Program-made: the position numbers and the translations under genes
Assembly: GCA_963969595.1 (NCBI GenBank)
Contig: OZ018410.1
Span: forward strand, 33,608,913 to 33,672,912
Origin: Neckera pumila
Taxonomy: Eukaryota > Streptophyta > Bryopsida > Hypnales > Neckeraceae
Direction: 5' to 3'
DNA length: 64,000 bases
Shown here: in pieces, positions 23,990-35,613 of the stretch
How the letters are laid out: each line of letters opens with the position of its first letter
Numbering within the stretch: the first letter of the stretch is position 1
Notes under the pieces: model-generated
Database searches by the model: none
The model's input: only the letters and a program-made list of their open reading frames with translations
Told to the model about the DNA's origin: nothing

Positions 23990-25707
23990 GTTCTTTGTTA
24001 CGAGATATTATTTGATTGTAAATATAGCATAATATTAATAATTGTAGATCCTTTGGTAATTGGTATGAGTTGTATTTGGATGGTGTACATGGACTCTAGG
24101 AATGGTTAGTGGTTTTCACGAGAGCTTAATGAGATGAGAATTTATACGAAGTTGTTTCAATGGTTTGCTATGAAGAAGTTGAGGTAAAGGGGGTACCTTA
24201 ATATGGATCTTGTTTGGCTTGTGGGTTTCAAGTCATGCTTTAGATTTTAATTCTACCAGTTCCCCCTTTTTCACCAATCCTAAATTGGTACGGATTTTGC
24301 TGAAATTTAGATATTTTGTCTTGAAGTTAGTTTGAGGATTTTATTTGTGTCACCATAAGCATTTTAGCATAGAAGGATTGACAAAGAGATTTTTACCTAA
24401 ATCAAGGTGGAGGATACAATTTATGTTGGTTTACAATTGCATTTTTCTGAAGAGAGGTCTAGAGCTCTTTGGATGTAAGAATTGAATCTACTAAAATTTA
24501 GTTGTTTGTCTCACTTTGTATATTTCAAGATTCAGCAATTTTAAAGCAAGAGGTAGAAGACGATTACTTTTTTAGTCACAATAGACAATTCCATTTCTAT
24601 TCAAAGAGATATAGTCCAACAAAAGTCATGCTTATAGATGTTGCTAATACATCCAACCAATTGAATGAATTAGTAGATTGTTCGTGGGTAATAGGAATAA
24701 ATATAGGACACAGTATCAAATCCTAAGAGTTTATATCCTCTACCTTGCAACTTGATATTAATTTGAATTTTCCAATGTTTATGTTCAGGTCCATTTTATT
24801 CTGACATAGTTGACCTACTTTTTATGGACACGCTAGTTGAGATTGTGCTTTTTATACTTGTGATTGCCATGTCTTTGATTTTTCTATACTCAAGATTTTG
24901 TACTTCTTTGTCTTGGACAAAGCTTTTGGTATAAGTTGTTGGTATTTTTTGTGAATGCATTGTAGGTATTTTTGAACTAGGCATATTGTTATTTTTTAAG
25001 AATCCTCTATTTTTTAAGGGTGCTTTGGACTTGGTTACTCTATAAACATGGTGTTGAGCACTTTGAAAGTGTCCCCACTTTGTTCATAAGATGCAAGATT
25101 TGGAGAAAGAATTTGGTTTTTGTAGCTATTGTACGTATGCCAATGACTAGTCACATACAACTTGCAACAATTTTTAGTTTGTAGATATATACTAGCAAAT
25201 CTTAGCATTATTGAAAATCATGTTGAATACTAATGTCTTATCATTGGTATGTATATGATATGGGGTACAATACAACCCACGATTAAATAAAGATAATTGT
25301 CCAAATAGCACACATCTCAAAGGCTGTATTTGTCTCACTCAATGAGTGCAAATTGTGCTGCCTAGAGCATGAGTGCCCTCCAATTGATTTGATCCATATA
25401 GAAAGATTGAAAGTCTAGACTCTTCAATTCTTATTTCCCATTTTCTTTATCTATGTGAACAACTTGTAGGATAGAAGTATTGTTTAGGTGGACACTTTTT
25501 CAAGTCATTAGTCACTCACTCCAAAGAGCTGATGGACCTTGATTTGTTGTTAATCAGTTGAATTGTTGTTGAAGATCAAACCTCCTTCAATCAAAACCAA
25601 ACCTTGAATCTCATAAAAAGAATTTGTACAATATTGATAAAAATTTGTAACACTTGGTATATATTAATTAGAAACACTTTGCAAATAGGTGTATTATGAT
25701 GTGGATC
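23990..25707. other. Intergenic DNA without a recognised gene
   Basis: The 74-codon frame at 24502-24726 matches nothing I know. Text near 24826-25100 resembles that at 12345-12640 (for example GTGATTGCCATGTCTTTGATTTT compared shortly with CACCATGTCTTTGATTTTC), so this is an old repeated segment shared with the flank of the 12.1-kb MITE. Confidence 0.4.
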
Positions 25708-26691
25708 ATTGCAAGAAAGGTTGACCATTTTTGTAGCGTTTTTCAAAATTGGTCTTTATCTACATCATAATTTTTAAATTATGAATCCATTGCCAAAATA
25801 CAAAAAGCTATTTCTAGAGTTTCTAACTGTTATTGTATCCCTTATTTTCAAAAATATTTAAAAATAATTTTATATTTAAAAGTCAATTTTGTTAATTAAT
25901 TGCAATTTCAAATTTCGGGTTTTTTTACTCCAAAAAGCGGTCTCATTTAATGACTTTTAATTGAGATTTTTGTGGGATGTTCTCATAGTAGGCATACATG
26001 TATTTTACGTCCTCCACATTTGTGTAAGTAGGCCTCCCTTGTGCGTGCATTTTTGAACATTAGAGATAGATTATTATAAAAAAATTTAAAAAACATTATT
26101 TTTCCTATTTTTTACAAATTAAAACATCCAAGAATGTATTTTCTTCACTAGATTCTATGTCAAAAAATACATCTTAGTAAATACATCCTCGTACGTTTTA
26201 ATTTGTAAAAAAGAGGGAAGTTTTTTTTTTTTACAAAACTAAAATTATCCATTTGGGAAGACTTAGTGATGATGAAATTTGACCAAAAAACTTAGGAAAA
26301 AATTGTTTCTAATGTTTAGAAATGCGTACGCAAGGGTGGCCTGTTTGCACAAATGTGGAGGACTTAAAATAATGTATTTTCTTTGAATTTTTGGTGGGAC
26401 ATATATGCCTAATATAGGAGTATTTCACAAAAATTTCAACTAAAAATCATTAAATTAGACCTCTTTTTTGAATTTAAAATCCCTAAATATGAAATTGTTG
26501 CAGAATTAACAAAATTGACTTTTAAATATAAATGATTTCAAAAAATCTGAAAAATAAGGGATACAATGACAATCAAAAACTCTAGAAATTGCTTTTTTAA
26601 TTTGGGCATTGGATTTGTAATTTAAAAGTTATGGCGTTAGACAAAGACCAATTTTGAAAAACACTACAAGACAATTGATCTTTCTTGCAAT
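25708..26691. mobile_element. Palindromic element of about 1 kb
   Basis: The left terminus ATTGCAAGAAAGGTTGACC and right terminus GATCTTTCTTGCAAT are inverted copies. Matching segments continue inward on both sides to a centre near 26190 (left CACATTTGTGTAAGTAGGCC, right GGCCTGTTTGCACAAATGTG). The arms are about 450 bp. I see no coding frame and no clear target-site duplication, so the superfamily is open; a hairpin-forming MITE is most likely. Confidence 0.65.
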
Positions 26692-27180
26692 CACCTGTAT
26701 GGCCTTTTAGTGCGGGTGAAAGATTATTGTCACCATTAGATAATTAGTACCATTATTTATATAAGATAATTAGTACCATTGTTTAAAAAAGCTCATTTTT
26801 GTGGAAATTCATACAATTTATGTAATATTTTAGCCAGTACAAATTTAATTATTATAGACATAGTATGACTTTGGTTATATAGTATCACAACACTATTTAA
26901 ACAAATTAGTGTATTGTAAGTGAAGGTTAAAATTGACACATTTTAACCAAATTTTATTTTTATTTTTATTTTCTTCATCTTTTAAGGTCTTTGAAATCCA
27001 AAATAGTTTTGGGGTGTTTGGAGCATCTAATGTGAAGTACCAAGACTTTTTTTGATTTTTTAAAAGTTTTAGAATATCAACTTGATTTTGTGGAGAATAG
27101 AATTTTTATAAAGATCCAACGTTTAATAACACAGGTCAAAAGCTTAAAAAGCTCACATTGCCCAAAACTTAGGCAGCCTT

Positions 27181-27397
27181 CACTATAAGAAATCCGCGTT
27201 TTAGGTAATGAGCCCCAATTTTTTTAAACGGATTTTGGATGATGTCAATGTTGACAAACCAAGGTTTTTCTGTCAACAAAAATGTCCAATGTAACATCAA
27301 TGTTGACATTAAAACCTTGGTTTGTCAACATTGACATCACCTAAAATCCATTAAAAAAATTGAGGCTCGTTACCTAAAATGCGGGTTTCTTTTAGTG
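27181..27397. mobile_element. Hairpin CACTA-type MITE with TSD CTT
   Basis: It starts CACTATAAGAAATCCGCG and ends CGGGTTTCTTTTAGTG, with CTT at 27178-27180 and 27398-27400. The arms are nearly complementary throughout, with ACATTGATGTTAC-type sequence in the loop region. Confidence 0.8.
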
Positions 27398-27400
27398 CTT

Positions 27401-30124
27401 GGAAAAAACATTGTATCATTCTTTGCTCATATCTTCTAGATGCATTACTTTTAGACCCCAATTGTTGTAGGAAAAATCAAAATACTTTTCAATTATATAA
27501 TTGTATGGTTACAAATTCTAAAAATGGGATGAAATTTGGCTTACAATCCTATTTTATTTTAAACTTTTTTTAGCATTTGTGGAAGTATTTTCTAATTTTA
27601 GATCCAAAAAACTTTAGAGGCTGATTTAAATTCAAGAGATGCTTAAATTAAAATACTATTTACATTGCTTTATTTCAATAATGTGTGAAGATTTTAAAAT
27701 TGATGGTAGATTCCATTCTCTAACCTTGATGGTAGATTTGTCTACTAATTTGTGGCTTTATCTAGTAAAGAAGTTTATATATGACACTCATAAAATGTAC
27801 AATAGAAGCTATTTGACTTTGCCAACTCTTAGATGATTTAAAATTTTCAATCAGTTTTCCAATAGCATTATAAAGTTATAATGCAACAATCAAAGTGCTA
27901 TAGCCATGCTAGATAAAAACCAATTTCATAACCATACAAAAGACATTTATATCCATTACCATTTTGTACCTAAACAAATCTCTTTACAACAACTTAATTT
28001 TTAAATTTTTTCTATGGTGTATATGATTGGCAAATATTACGACAAGACAATTAGGCTGCAATATATCCTTCTATTTTTTAGAACAAATAAGTTGTTTGGA
28101 GGCGATTTTTATTAGGAGTACATTTGTAAACATGAAATAGAATCTAAGTATCAAATAGTATTTTTTAAATAATACTTACTTATTAATAGAAGATGTATCT
28201 ACTAAAGGAATACAATCCATCATCCAAAGAGCTTATATTGCATTAATTGTATTCATCTTGTAATTGTGATTCGATTTGTTTTCTAGAACAATCTCACAGT
28301 CAAGAGAAGTGTGCTTCAACTCCATCTTAAAGCTATCAACAATTTAGTTTTTTTCTTTAATTGTGCACCTATTCCAAATTAACAAGTCTTTAAAGAATGA
28401 AAATTACAAGGGATTTTATTGCAATTTTTTTCCAAACTCTCAACTCAATTCTTCAATATACAAAAATATAAATTTATAATTTGTAATACAGTTTATACTA
28501 AGAGGAATCAAAGTGTTGACCTCCAATGAATGGTCTTGATTCTCGGAGGATGCACTCCTTGAAAAAATAAAGATATAGGTGCGAACACTAGGTATTTAAA
28601 TGAGGGGTATTACTTTTTGTTCATTGATTATTCTGAGGTCTATCATTATATAATTTTCTAATTTGAACCATTAAAAAGGGGGCATACACTAATTATAATT
28701 CCTAATTGACATGAATATGTCATATGCTATATTGTTCAATATTTTTGCACTACTTGCAATTACAAAATTTGGTGTGGGATTTAGAGTTCACAATTAGGGG
28801 GCTTCTTAACCATTTAGTGCTTTGAAGTCCAAAAATTCATATCTAATTCCACAAAGCTCCAAAATTATAAAACAACTTATAAATGGATTAGATGTCAATT
28901 CTACTTGTCTTTCAAGGAGAATTTCCTAAAATATTTTTCTAAAAAGTTTCACCTCCTCAAAATTCAATTTTAGCTCTTAAATGGGCAATTTATGGACCTC
29001 TTACCTTTTAAGCTCAATTTGTAATTAATTTCTCATTGACAGACTTTTAGTAGCAAAATTGATATTCATATAAAGTGCAGATATTTGCTCGGATATTTGC
29101 AGCTTCAAAAATCATAATCCAATTGTAGACTTTGTCATTATCTAGATTTTTATTTTATTTTTGAAACAAATGAAACATAATTTCACTGGTAAAAAGTAAC
29201 TTACAAGCGGCTAGCCACAAGTAGCCAAGGTGAATTGCCCCCATCCCTTGTTTCCCCAAGTCATTCTAGGGGTGTATGTAAAAAAAAGTCTCCTAATTTG
29301 TACTTGATTAACTTATTTTGTACAACCCTCCTCACTAATTTTGGGGCTTTTGATTGCAAATAAAATTCAAACTTTGCAAATTTTATCATACATTGTAAAT
29401 TTAAAAAATCAATATTTTCTCATGGGAGCAAGTAGGGGGTGAGGGGGTCAGTTCACCCAGGCTTTAGAGGTGGCCTATCCAAAAGAGAAACAAGACATAC
29501 AATCATGACTAGACCAAGTAAGACTAGGGAAGAGAAAAGACATTAGGCTATCTGGATTGTAAGCTTAGTAAACCATTCCATTCTAAATTTTTGATGATAT
29601 TGCTTTTGGAGAAATGCATTTCTGAATGCACTCCCATAACTTATGTGTTCACAATTTATTCTTCACATGGAATTATAACCACAACTTGCATATGGTAGGA
29701 TGATACCTTCATTTAACTCTGACACTATGAATGGTAGGTAAAATATAATATATCATCATAGCTTAAAGAATCTAAAATAAAAAGACAATGTAGTATAAAT
29801 GTGGAATGAAATGCCAGCTCTAAACCTATAATTAAGACTTTTGACCCACTAAACTAATAAAAAGGGGGCTATTTTAAATCTAAATTTTTCCTAATGCATC
29901 CCATTCTTCCACACCCTATGGTATTTACAATACACCCAATGACATTTTACATACGCTATAGTATAATCAACCAGTTTATAATGTTTAGCTCCATTGCTTT
30001 TATGGCACCCTATCATTTGTTCGCACGTAGTTTGCTACTTCTACCACTTACTGCACCCCCCGAGTCTTGATTTTTCTTAAGCACATAATTCACATAGTAA
30101 CCAAAAAGATGATTTCTATATTGA
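27401..30124. other. AT-rich intergenic DNA without a recognised gene
   Basis: Nothing bounded is recognised. Short frames only. Confidence 0.45.
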
Positions 30125-30305
30125 ACCTTCCTTCCAGGCCTAAAAGGACAAGTCTATTTCTTTCTTTCATCACTTCTTTCCAAGCTTAAAATAGACAAGT
30201 CTATTTCATCCTTCTACGCCTAAGGTAGACAAGCCTATTTTTTCCTTTTAGACCTAAGGTAGACAAGCGTATTTATTCCTTCTAGGCCAAAGGTATACAA
30301 GCCAA
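30125..30305 (+). repeat. Short tandem repeat, about 35-40 bp period
   Basis: Four to five diverged units share the core TAGACAAGCCTATTT preceded by CTTCTAGGCCTAAGG. The first units are more diverged than the last ones. Confidence 0.7.
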
Positions 30306-30568
30306 TTTTTGTTGACTGCCTAATTTTATCATCCTACATTTAGTCCCAATACCGTAAAAAAAATCATCCAAATCAATTCATTTAAAAAAAAAAAATCATT
30401 GCAATGATTGTATGACTTAAATAAGACAATGGCAAAATAGCTTTACATTTGCAAAAAGGTGTATAGAGATTCAGGCTTTAATGACAAGATTTGGAGCCAA
30501 TGAAAAATCTACATTTTGACGGATTTGGGGGGGTTGCAAGTTGGAGATAAGATCATCTGGGTGAACAC

Positions 30569-31672
30569 TTAGTCCTTAAACGACTGTTGTCCCTTCTGGC
30601 ACAAATGGTATTTTGGGTAGATACCTACGAGCTGACTTTTTGTCGTGATTTTTTAAAACTTTTTAAAGATAGGAAAATTGATAAGCTTTGTGGGAATATA
30701 CTTTTTTCCACAATCAGCACCCGGGAACAAAAGTTATGACCAAATCAGCTCAAATAGGAAAGAAGGAGCAACAAAATAAAATTTGCAAAAACTTGAATCC
30801 TTTTTTGAATCTTTTATTCTCATAGATTATTTTTTTTGCCATCTTTGGAAAGCTTTGATTCATTTTAGATTTGTTATGAGAAAGTTATGGACAATCTTTA
30901 GTGCATTTTAATTCCATCTAAAAGAAGATACTAATATTTTAGATTTTCCTTCTATCTCGTACCTACTTCTACTGAACAATTTTTTAAAGAATTGTTAACA
31001 TTAGAAAAAATTTCAGCCCTTCAGAAGGCCGCTAAGGAATTGGTTTACAGGACCCCTTTGGATGTAATTTCAGAATGAATAAAAAATTATTTTGTCTTAA
31101 GAAAATATTTATTTTTTTGAAAAAAAAAAATTAAAAAATTAAAAAATTAAAAAATATACTAAAAAATATAAATCTGACATAGCACTACTAGTGCTACATC
31201 AGCATCCAATTTTTAAATATTAAAAAATAATTTTTTATTTTTTATTTTTTTCCATAATTGCATTGGGCAGGTGACAAACTCGCGGCCTTCTGGAGGGCTG
31301 AAATTTTCCTAATGGTTTGAATATTTTTTTCTTAAATTCTCAATTCAATTCTCCACTATGAAGATTTAAAGCTCAAAACTCTGTAGTGCAAAAATTTTAA
31401 GTTAAAAATGTTCAAAGTCAAAAAGTCTAGTCCCGCAGTGTGTTGAAAAACTTGTTCTTTTCACTTTAAACACACATATCTTGGAATCTATGCAGTCAAA
31501 AGTTTTGAAATTTTTTCCACACTTTTTAATACTAGTTAGATGTAAGATCCTACGGTTAGATGTAAGAAAAAAAACAATTAAATGTTTTTTTACTCTTTGC
31601 TATAGAAATGGCAGTTTTCAGTGTGTTTTTTAGCAAAGAAAGGCCTCGGTCAGTTGGTTCTTTAGGGGTTAA
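30569..31672. mobile_element. TTAA/CCCCTAAAG repeat, copy C, with nested insertion
   Basis: The right end is clear (TTCTTTAGGGG-TTAA). The left end has decayed to TTAGTCCTTAAACGAC. The interior follows copies E, G and I (GGTATTTTGGGTAGATACCT near the left, GATCCTACGGTTAGATGTAAG near the right). A 306-bp element at 31004-31309 is inserted in it. Confidence 0.65.
31004..31309. mobile_element. TA-flanked TIR element nested in copy C
   Basis: The ends are GAAAAAATTTCAGCCCTTC and GGAGGGCTGAAATTTTCC, flanked by TA on both sides. The interior carries TCTGACATAGCAC. A relative with similar ends and TCTGACATGGCACCACT inside lies at 48201-48642. Both are insertions inside other repeats. Confidence 0.55.
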
Positions 31673-31983
31673 CCCCAAAGTGACAAAGAGGACAGAAAGT
31701 ACCCTCATACAGTTTTAAGCCCAGTTCAAAGTGCTTTGACTTTTGCATCCAAGGTCCAAGTTCAATAAAACTTGTTGGGAAAGTTGCATTCTTGCCTTTA
31801 GTTTGTGTGGTACTATTTTCAGATCAATCCAAGAGGTATTGATTTTTTGGAAGTCAATTGAAGTTCAAAACTTCAATTTGAAATCACAAAATTGCATTTT
31901 AAGGCTGCAACTTTGCGACCTTGTATCTCCTTCATCCATTGTTTGTTTTCAATAAAACTAGTGTGCCTTGTGTCGTTGCCACA

Positions 31984-32230
31984 ACTAAAATCAAAGGAAA
32001 AGTAATTTTCTAACTCTCGATTCCACTCCCAGTTCCACTCCTAGAAGCAAGAACGCCACCAAAATCAAAGCAAAAGTAATTTTCTAACTCCCGGTTCCAC
32101 TCCCAGTTCCACTCCCAAAAGCAAGAATGCCACCAAAATCAAAGTAAAAGCAATTTTCTAACTCTTGGTTCCACTCCCAGTACCAAGAATGCCACCAAAA
32201 TCAAAGTAAAAGTAATTTTCTAATTTTTTA
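31984..32230 (+). repeat. Minisatellite, about 74-bp unit, 3.5 copies
   Basis: Each unit runs from AAATCAAAG..AAAAGTAATTTTCTAACT through GGTTCCACTCCCAGTTCC to AAGAATGCCACCA. The third unit has lost about 12 bp. Confidence 0.8.
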
Positions 32231-32402
32231 ATCAATAAATACTTTGAAATTCAATAACTTTGCACCACCGCTCCAAATGCCACAAAACCAAGCCAATGCA
32301 CCCCTCCTCGGCGAGAGCTTTCCGACGGTACCAAGCACGCGGCCGGGGGACGCACGGTCAGGAAGTTGTCCACGCTACAAACAAAACAAAACAAGACAAA
32401 AC

Positions 32403-32500
32403 AAAACAAAACAAACAAACAAACAAACAAACAAACAAACAAACAAACAAACAAACAAACAAACAAACAAACAAACAAACAAACAAACAAACAAACAAAC
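32403..32500 (+). repeat. AAAC microsatellite, about 24 units
   Basis: Near-perfect CAAA tandem repeat. It lies where other copies of the dispersed unit have only a few AAAC/AAAAC units, so it is a local expansion. Confidence 0.9.
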
Positions 32501-32997
32501 AGCCTCATTTAAGGTATTGATTTGTTGCATTTTGTTCTCCTTGAAGCCTAGTTATTGTGGTGAAATTTTCATGTTAATCCAAGTTGTTTTGAATGTTCGT
32601 GAGCAATTCAGAGCTCAAAATCCTACCATTTTTGGAGTACATTGAACTTCAGCGGCTTGTTTCTTCTTCATACAAAGTCCATTTTCAATCATTTCTTTTG
32701 GAAAAGTTGCAGATACTAGTCTAGTTTGTGTTGCTAAAATTTCATGTCAAGAAATAGTGAGTGATTGTGAAACATTCTAGTAGAAGGAAGTTCACCCTTA
32801 GATGTGTTTTTTTGCGATTTTTCTTGCTCTTTTCTGACATTTCAAAGATTTCAAAGCTGTTTTGTAGACATGATAAGTCAATTGAATGAATTTTTCATTT
32901 GCAAAAAACATAGGTTTGACCACCTTAGCAGCGACCTGAGCAGTTCTATTTGCTGTTTAGGGTTTGGTTTGGGTCCCCTCCTGGTGGGGAGGGGTGG

Positions 32998-33190
32998 AGG
33001 GCTGCGCCAGCCAAGGAGGTAGTGCAATACCAAGGCGACGCGCGCGGAGCCTGGCAGCAAGCTGCCGGGTGGCCCCACTCCCCAGAAAAATTAGATTAAT
33101 ATCATGGGGATCGATGACCCCCGTATCAGATATTAAACTGATAAGAACAGATACTACACTTGATCTTAGCCAAAAGGCCGAGAAAGGTAT
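32998..33190 (-). ncRNA. U2: U2 spliceosomal snRNA
   Basis: The minus strand begins ATACCTTTCTCGGCCTTTTG and continues with GGCTAAGATCAAGTGTAG, the highly conserved U2 5' region. GTAGTA is the branch-site recognition sequence and TTCTTATCAGTTTAATATC lies directly downstream. Further on come an Sm-type site (AATTTTTCTGG) and the 3' hairpin GGTATTGCACTACC. U2 pairs with the intron branch point in the pre-spliceosome. The length of about 193 nt is close to the plant norm, and the 3' end is placed by analogy at 32998. A Pol II-type snRNA promoter lies at the right distance upstream, so this is probably an expressed copy rather than a retro-copy. Nothing in the core is visibly broken. Confidence 0.95.
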
Positions 33191-33213
33191 GCTTCTCAAC
33201 TGTTCTCCTGACC

Positions 33214-33261
33214 TACTTATACTCCACAGACCCCCTGCCCCGCCTCCAATCCTTATGGGAT
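33214..33261 (-). promoter_or_regulatory. Plant snRNA promoter: USE and TATA box for U2
   Basis: On the minus strand TATAAGTA begins 31 bases before the U2 start (33221-33214). ATCCCATAAGG (33261-33251, -71 to -61) matches the plant upstream sequence element RTCCCACATCG at 8 of 11 positions. The 29-bp gap resembles the longer spacing of Pol II-transcribed plant snRNA genes rather than the shorter Pol III spacing. Confidence 0.7.
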
Positions 33262-33971
33262 ATATCACACACTAAACCCTTACAAGCAAAAGTCCCTCCT
33301 CCCTGCCCCTTTCGCGCGCGCTTCTGGTGACCAGAACTCATTTTCTCCAATCCAATCCCACCACACTCCACTCTTTGTCGCTCAAAGCTGCAAACATGCT
33401 TCCATCGCCATCTTCCTGCTACAGGGGAATTGCTATTTACCGTACGCACAACATCCCGTCAGTCAGGTCCCAAACATTAAAAATATGTTTAATTTGCATG
33501 CACTGTGAATCCGAAGTAGCAGACAAGAGCTAACAACAACAATAGCGCTACTGTCAAGTCGAGTCTGCCACCCGTTTTCTCGATACATCATCCAAGCTAC
33601 GGCCATGTCGCTTCAGCTGCTAGCTAATACGATGAAGGTACTACTGTATCCAAATTGAAATTCCACTCAAGGTGCCCTCCCAGGCACTAGCCAGTGGCTT
33701 CCTGCATTGAGTCGCCAAGACAGCCAATTTCTCTGTGCACACTTCACTTGACGGAAATCTGCCTGGGGGCACCGCCGAAGGTCTGCACTGATGAAACAAT
33801 ACATTCTTGAGGCTGTGTGTGCCTCTCAGAACAAGCATCTTTCTTTATGTGTTTGGTCGCAGCTACAGAAGAGAAGAGTGGGTTCTTTCACATACGGCTC
33901 TCCAGATATGTTGCTCAGTCGTACGATATATCTAATGCAGAAATAACGTAATCAATACGAGTACAAGTAAC

Positions 33972-34961
33972 CTATGCTATTGGCTTCATGCTGCTCTTCA
34001 ACAGATGACGGAAAAGGGAGTCTACTGTGTACAGGAAAACCATGAGAAACATGACGACTACAAGAGTCAGAAGCGCCATCTTCACCTGCAAAGCACGTAC
34101 ATACACAGGGGGGTCGGGCAGTGAGCAGAAGCAACTGCACAGCCATCTAAACAGGACAGTTTGAATTGGGGTCCACTACAGGTGGACGAAGAAATCAAAT
34201 TCAGCAATAGTTTAGACCGCAAGAAGTCATAAAAATCATCAAGGAAGAAAGTTAGTTTTCATTCTTACAGTACTCTTCACCGATGGCCATTCGATGTACT
34301 TAATCTGCCCTGGCTGTGTCCACAAAAATAAGAAAGCGCCCTTGATACCACTGCAAACACAATGAATGAGCACAAAACAGCATTATACATATGTGAGAGT
34401 CAAGTGCAGCAACATGCATGTCAAGCAAAACCCTAAGGAAATTCTGGGACACGAATGCACAAACCTCTGCCATGATTTGAAAACCCACAGCCAAACAGGA
34501 TCCTCGTTCATGTACTCTTTCAGCTCTTCCTTATTCAAAGCCTCCGGCTGAAAAAGCTTCGCCCAGTCCTCTTCCCTGTAAGCTCTCGTGCTTGTGGTAC
34601 TAAACCTAACCCTTTCCTCTCCACCACGTAAAAATCCTCCACCTCGCGACGACAATCCGAAAATTGAAAGTCTGGCTCTGACTTCGTTCCGTCTTCCATT
34701 GCTGTTCCCGTTGAGAAAACACGTACTATACAAACTCTCAGGAGAAACCCTAGATGGAACCGGAGACAATCCTTTTCTCGTCTGTGTGGAAGGATCAGAC
34801 CGATGCAAAGAAGAAGAAATTATGCTCAAATCTTTAGGGATAGGGTGGAGCTTTAATTGATACATGGAAAAATCGTTGCTGCAGTATAGCATAAAGCTCG
34901 CGGCTGTGAAACCCTTAAACTCCGAAAGCAGCCACACAGCTCTTTTCTGCAAATAACGCAT
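33972..34961 (-). CDS. SECE: SecE-type preprotein translocase subunit, probably plastid
   Basis: Three exons on the minus strand: 34961-34465, 34350-34269 and 34085-33972, with GT..AG introns that keep one frame. Product 230 aa. The first 100 or so residues are rich in Ser and Arg with few acids, as in a plastid transit peptide (alternative starts at Met24 and Met33). The C-terminal part has the SecE signature: an amphipathic region with IKYIEWPSVKSTVKM, then one membrane span ALLTLVVVMFLMVFLYTV. SecE clamps the SecY channel, here presumably in the thylakoid or inner envelope. I cannot decide between the SECE1 and SECE2 types of plants. The gene diverges from RAD51C. The family assignment rests on the short EWPS-plus-span motif, typical for this small, poorly conserved protein. 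Confidence 0.75.
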
Positions 34962-35613
34962 GCAATCTCTCCATCAGTACCCCTACTACCAACGGTGACA
35001 TCTCTTGATTTTCGCCTGGTTGTGCCTGAATTCGCAACCTACGAACTTACGAATTTTCAAGAGTGGTCACAACCCACCCGCTCTGTCCCATATGGCAAAG
35101 TAAAGAAAACCCTCAATAATAAACCCAAGTCGTGCACACCCAAATTGTTTCTTCCGCCTGAGAAAAACAGGAAATGGACCCGAAGCATCTGAGATTCACA
35201 CATTTGCATTGCCATTCTCTAGTCTAAGCTCCACCCTCAAAATGGACATCAAAATGTGTTCCACACACAGCCACAAAGATGCTCACCAGAAATATTGTCC
35301 AATGGTCGTAACAGCCCTTCCGTTACCACAAATTTCGGAGCGTGAAAACCTGTAAAACTGCACATACGTTGAGGAAACACAATAAGAGACTACCAGAAAC
35401 AGGGAATGGATGAACAGAAGCCTGAGCTTTTCGTCAACCCTGAGTGGTTTTCGAACTTTCGCTTTGGGCGGGGAAGTGTCACTTGCAGAAGCCTGCTTGC
35501 TGAAATTCCTTAAAGAGCTTCAAGGAAATTCCTTGGTATAGTTTTCCGAAGGATCTATTTGGATTTTGTGGGGCGACACAGTAGGTCTTGGTATGTTACT
35601 TGATGCAGCAGCT
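34962..35613. promoter_or_regulatory. Divergent intergenic region between SecE-like gene and RAD51C
   Basis: About 650 bp separate the two start codons, which point away from each other, so both promoters and 5' leaders must lie here. I see no clear TATA box for either gene. Open frames inside are not supported as genes. A shared, bidirectional promoter is an inference from the layout. Confidence 0.5.

Larger units (their letters stand above)
31964..32530 (+). repeat. Dispersed 265-bp repeat unit with expanded internal repeats
   Basis: It begins near AGTGTGCCTTGTGTCGTTGCC and contains ATGCCACAAAACCAAGCC followed by GCACCCCTCCTCGG, matching the tandem units at 55.6-56.6 kb. Unlike them it carries a 74-bp minisatellite (31984-32230) and a long AAAC microsatellite (32403-32500). 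The translated frames over the microsatellite are artefacts. Confidence 0.6.

Noticed and set aside
30125..30305. CRISPR-like array
   Set aside because: Units are directly adjacent and diverged together, with no conserved-repeat and unique-spacer pattern, and the genome is eukaryotic.
32244..32645. Open frames on both strands across the AAAC microsatellite (NKQT and CLFV repeats)
   Set aside because: The frames exist only because a 4-bp repeat lacks stops in several frames; there is no conserved protein.
32878..33275. Open frames across the U2 region
   Set aside because: They overlap the U2 snRNA gene and its promoter and are non-coding.
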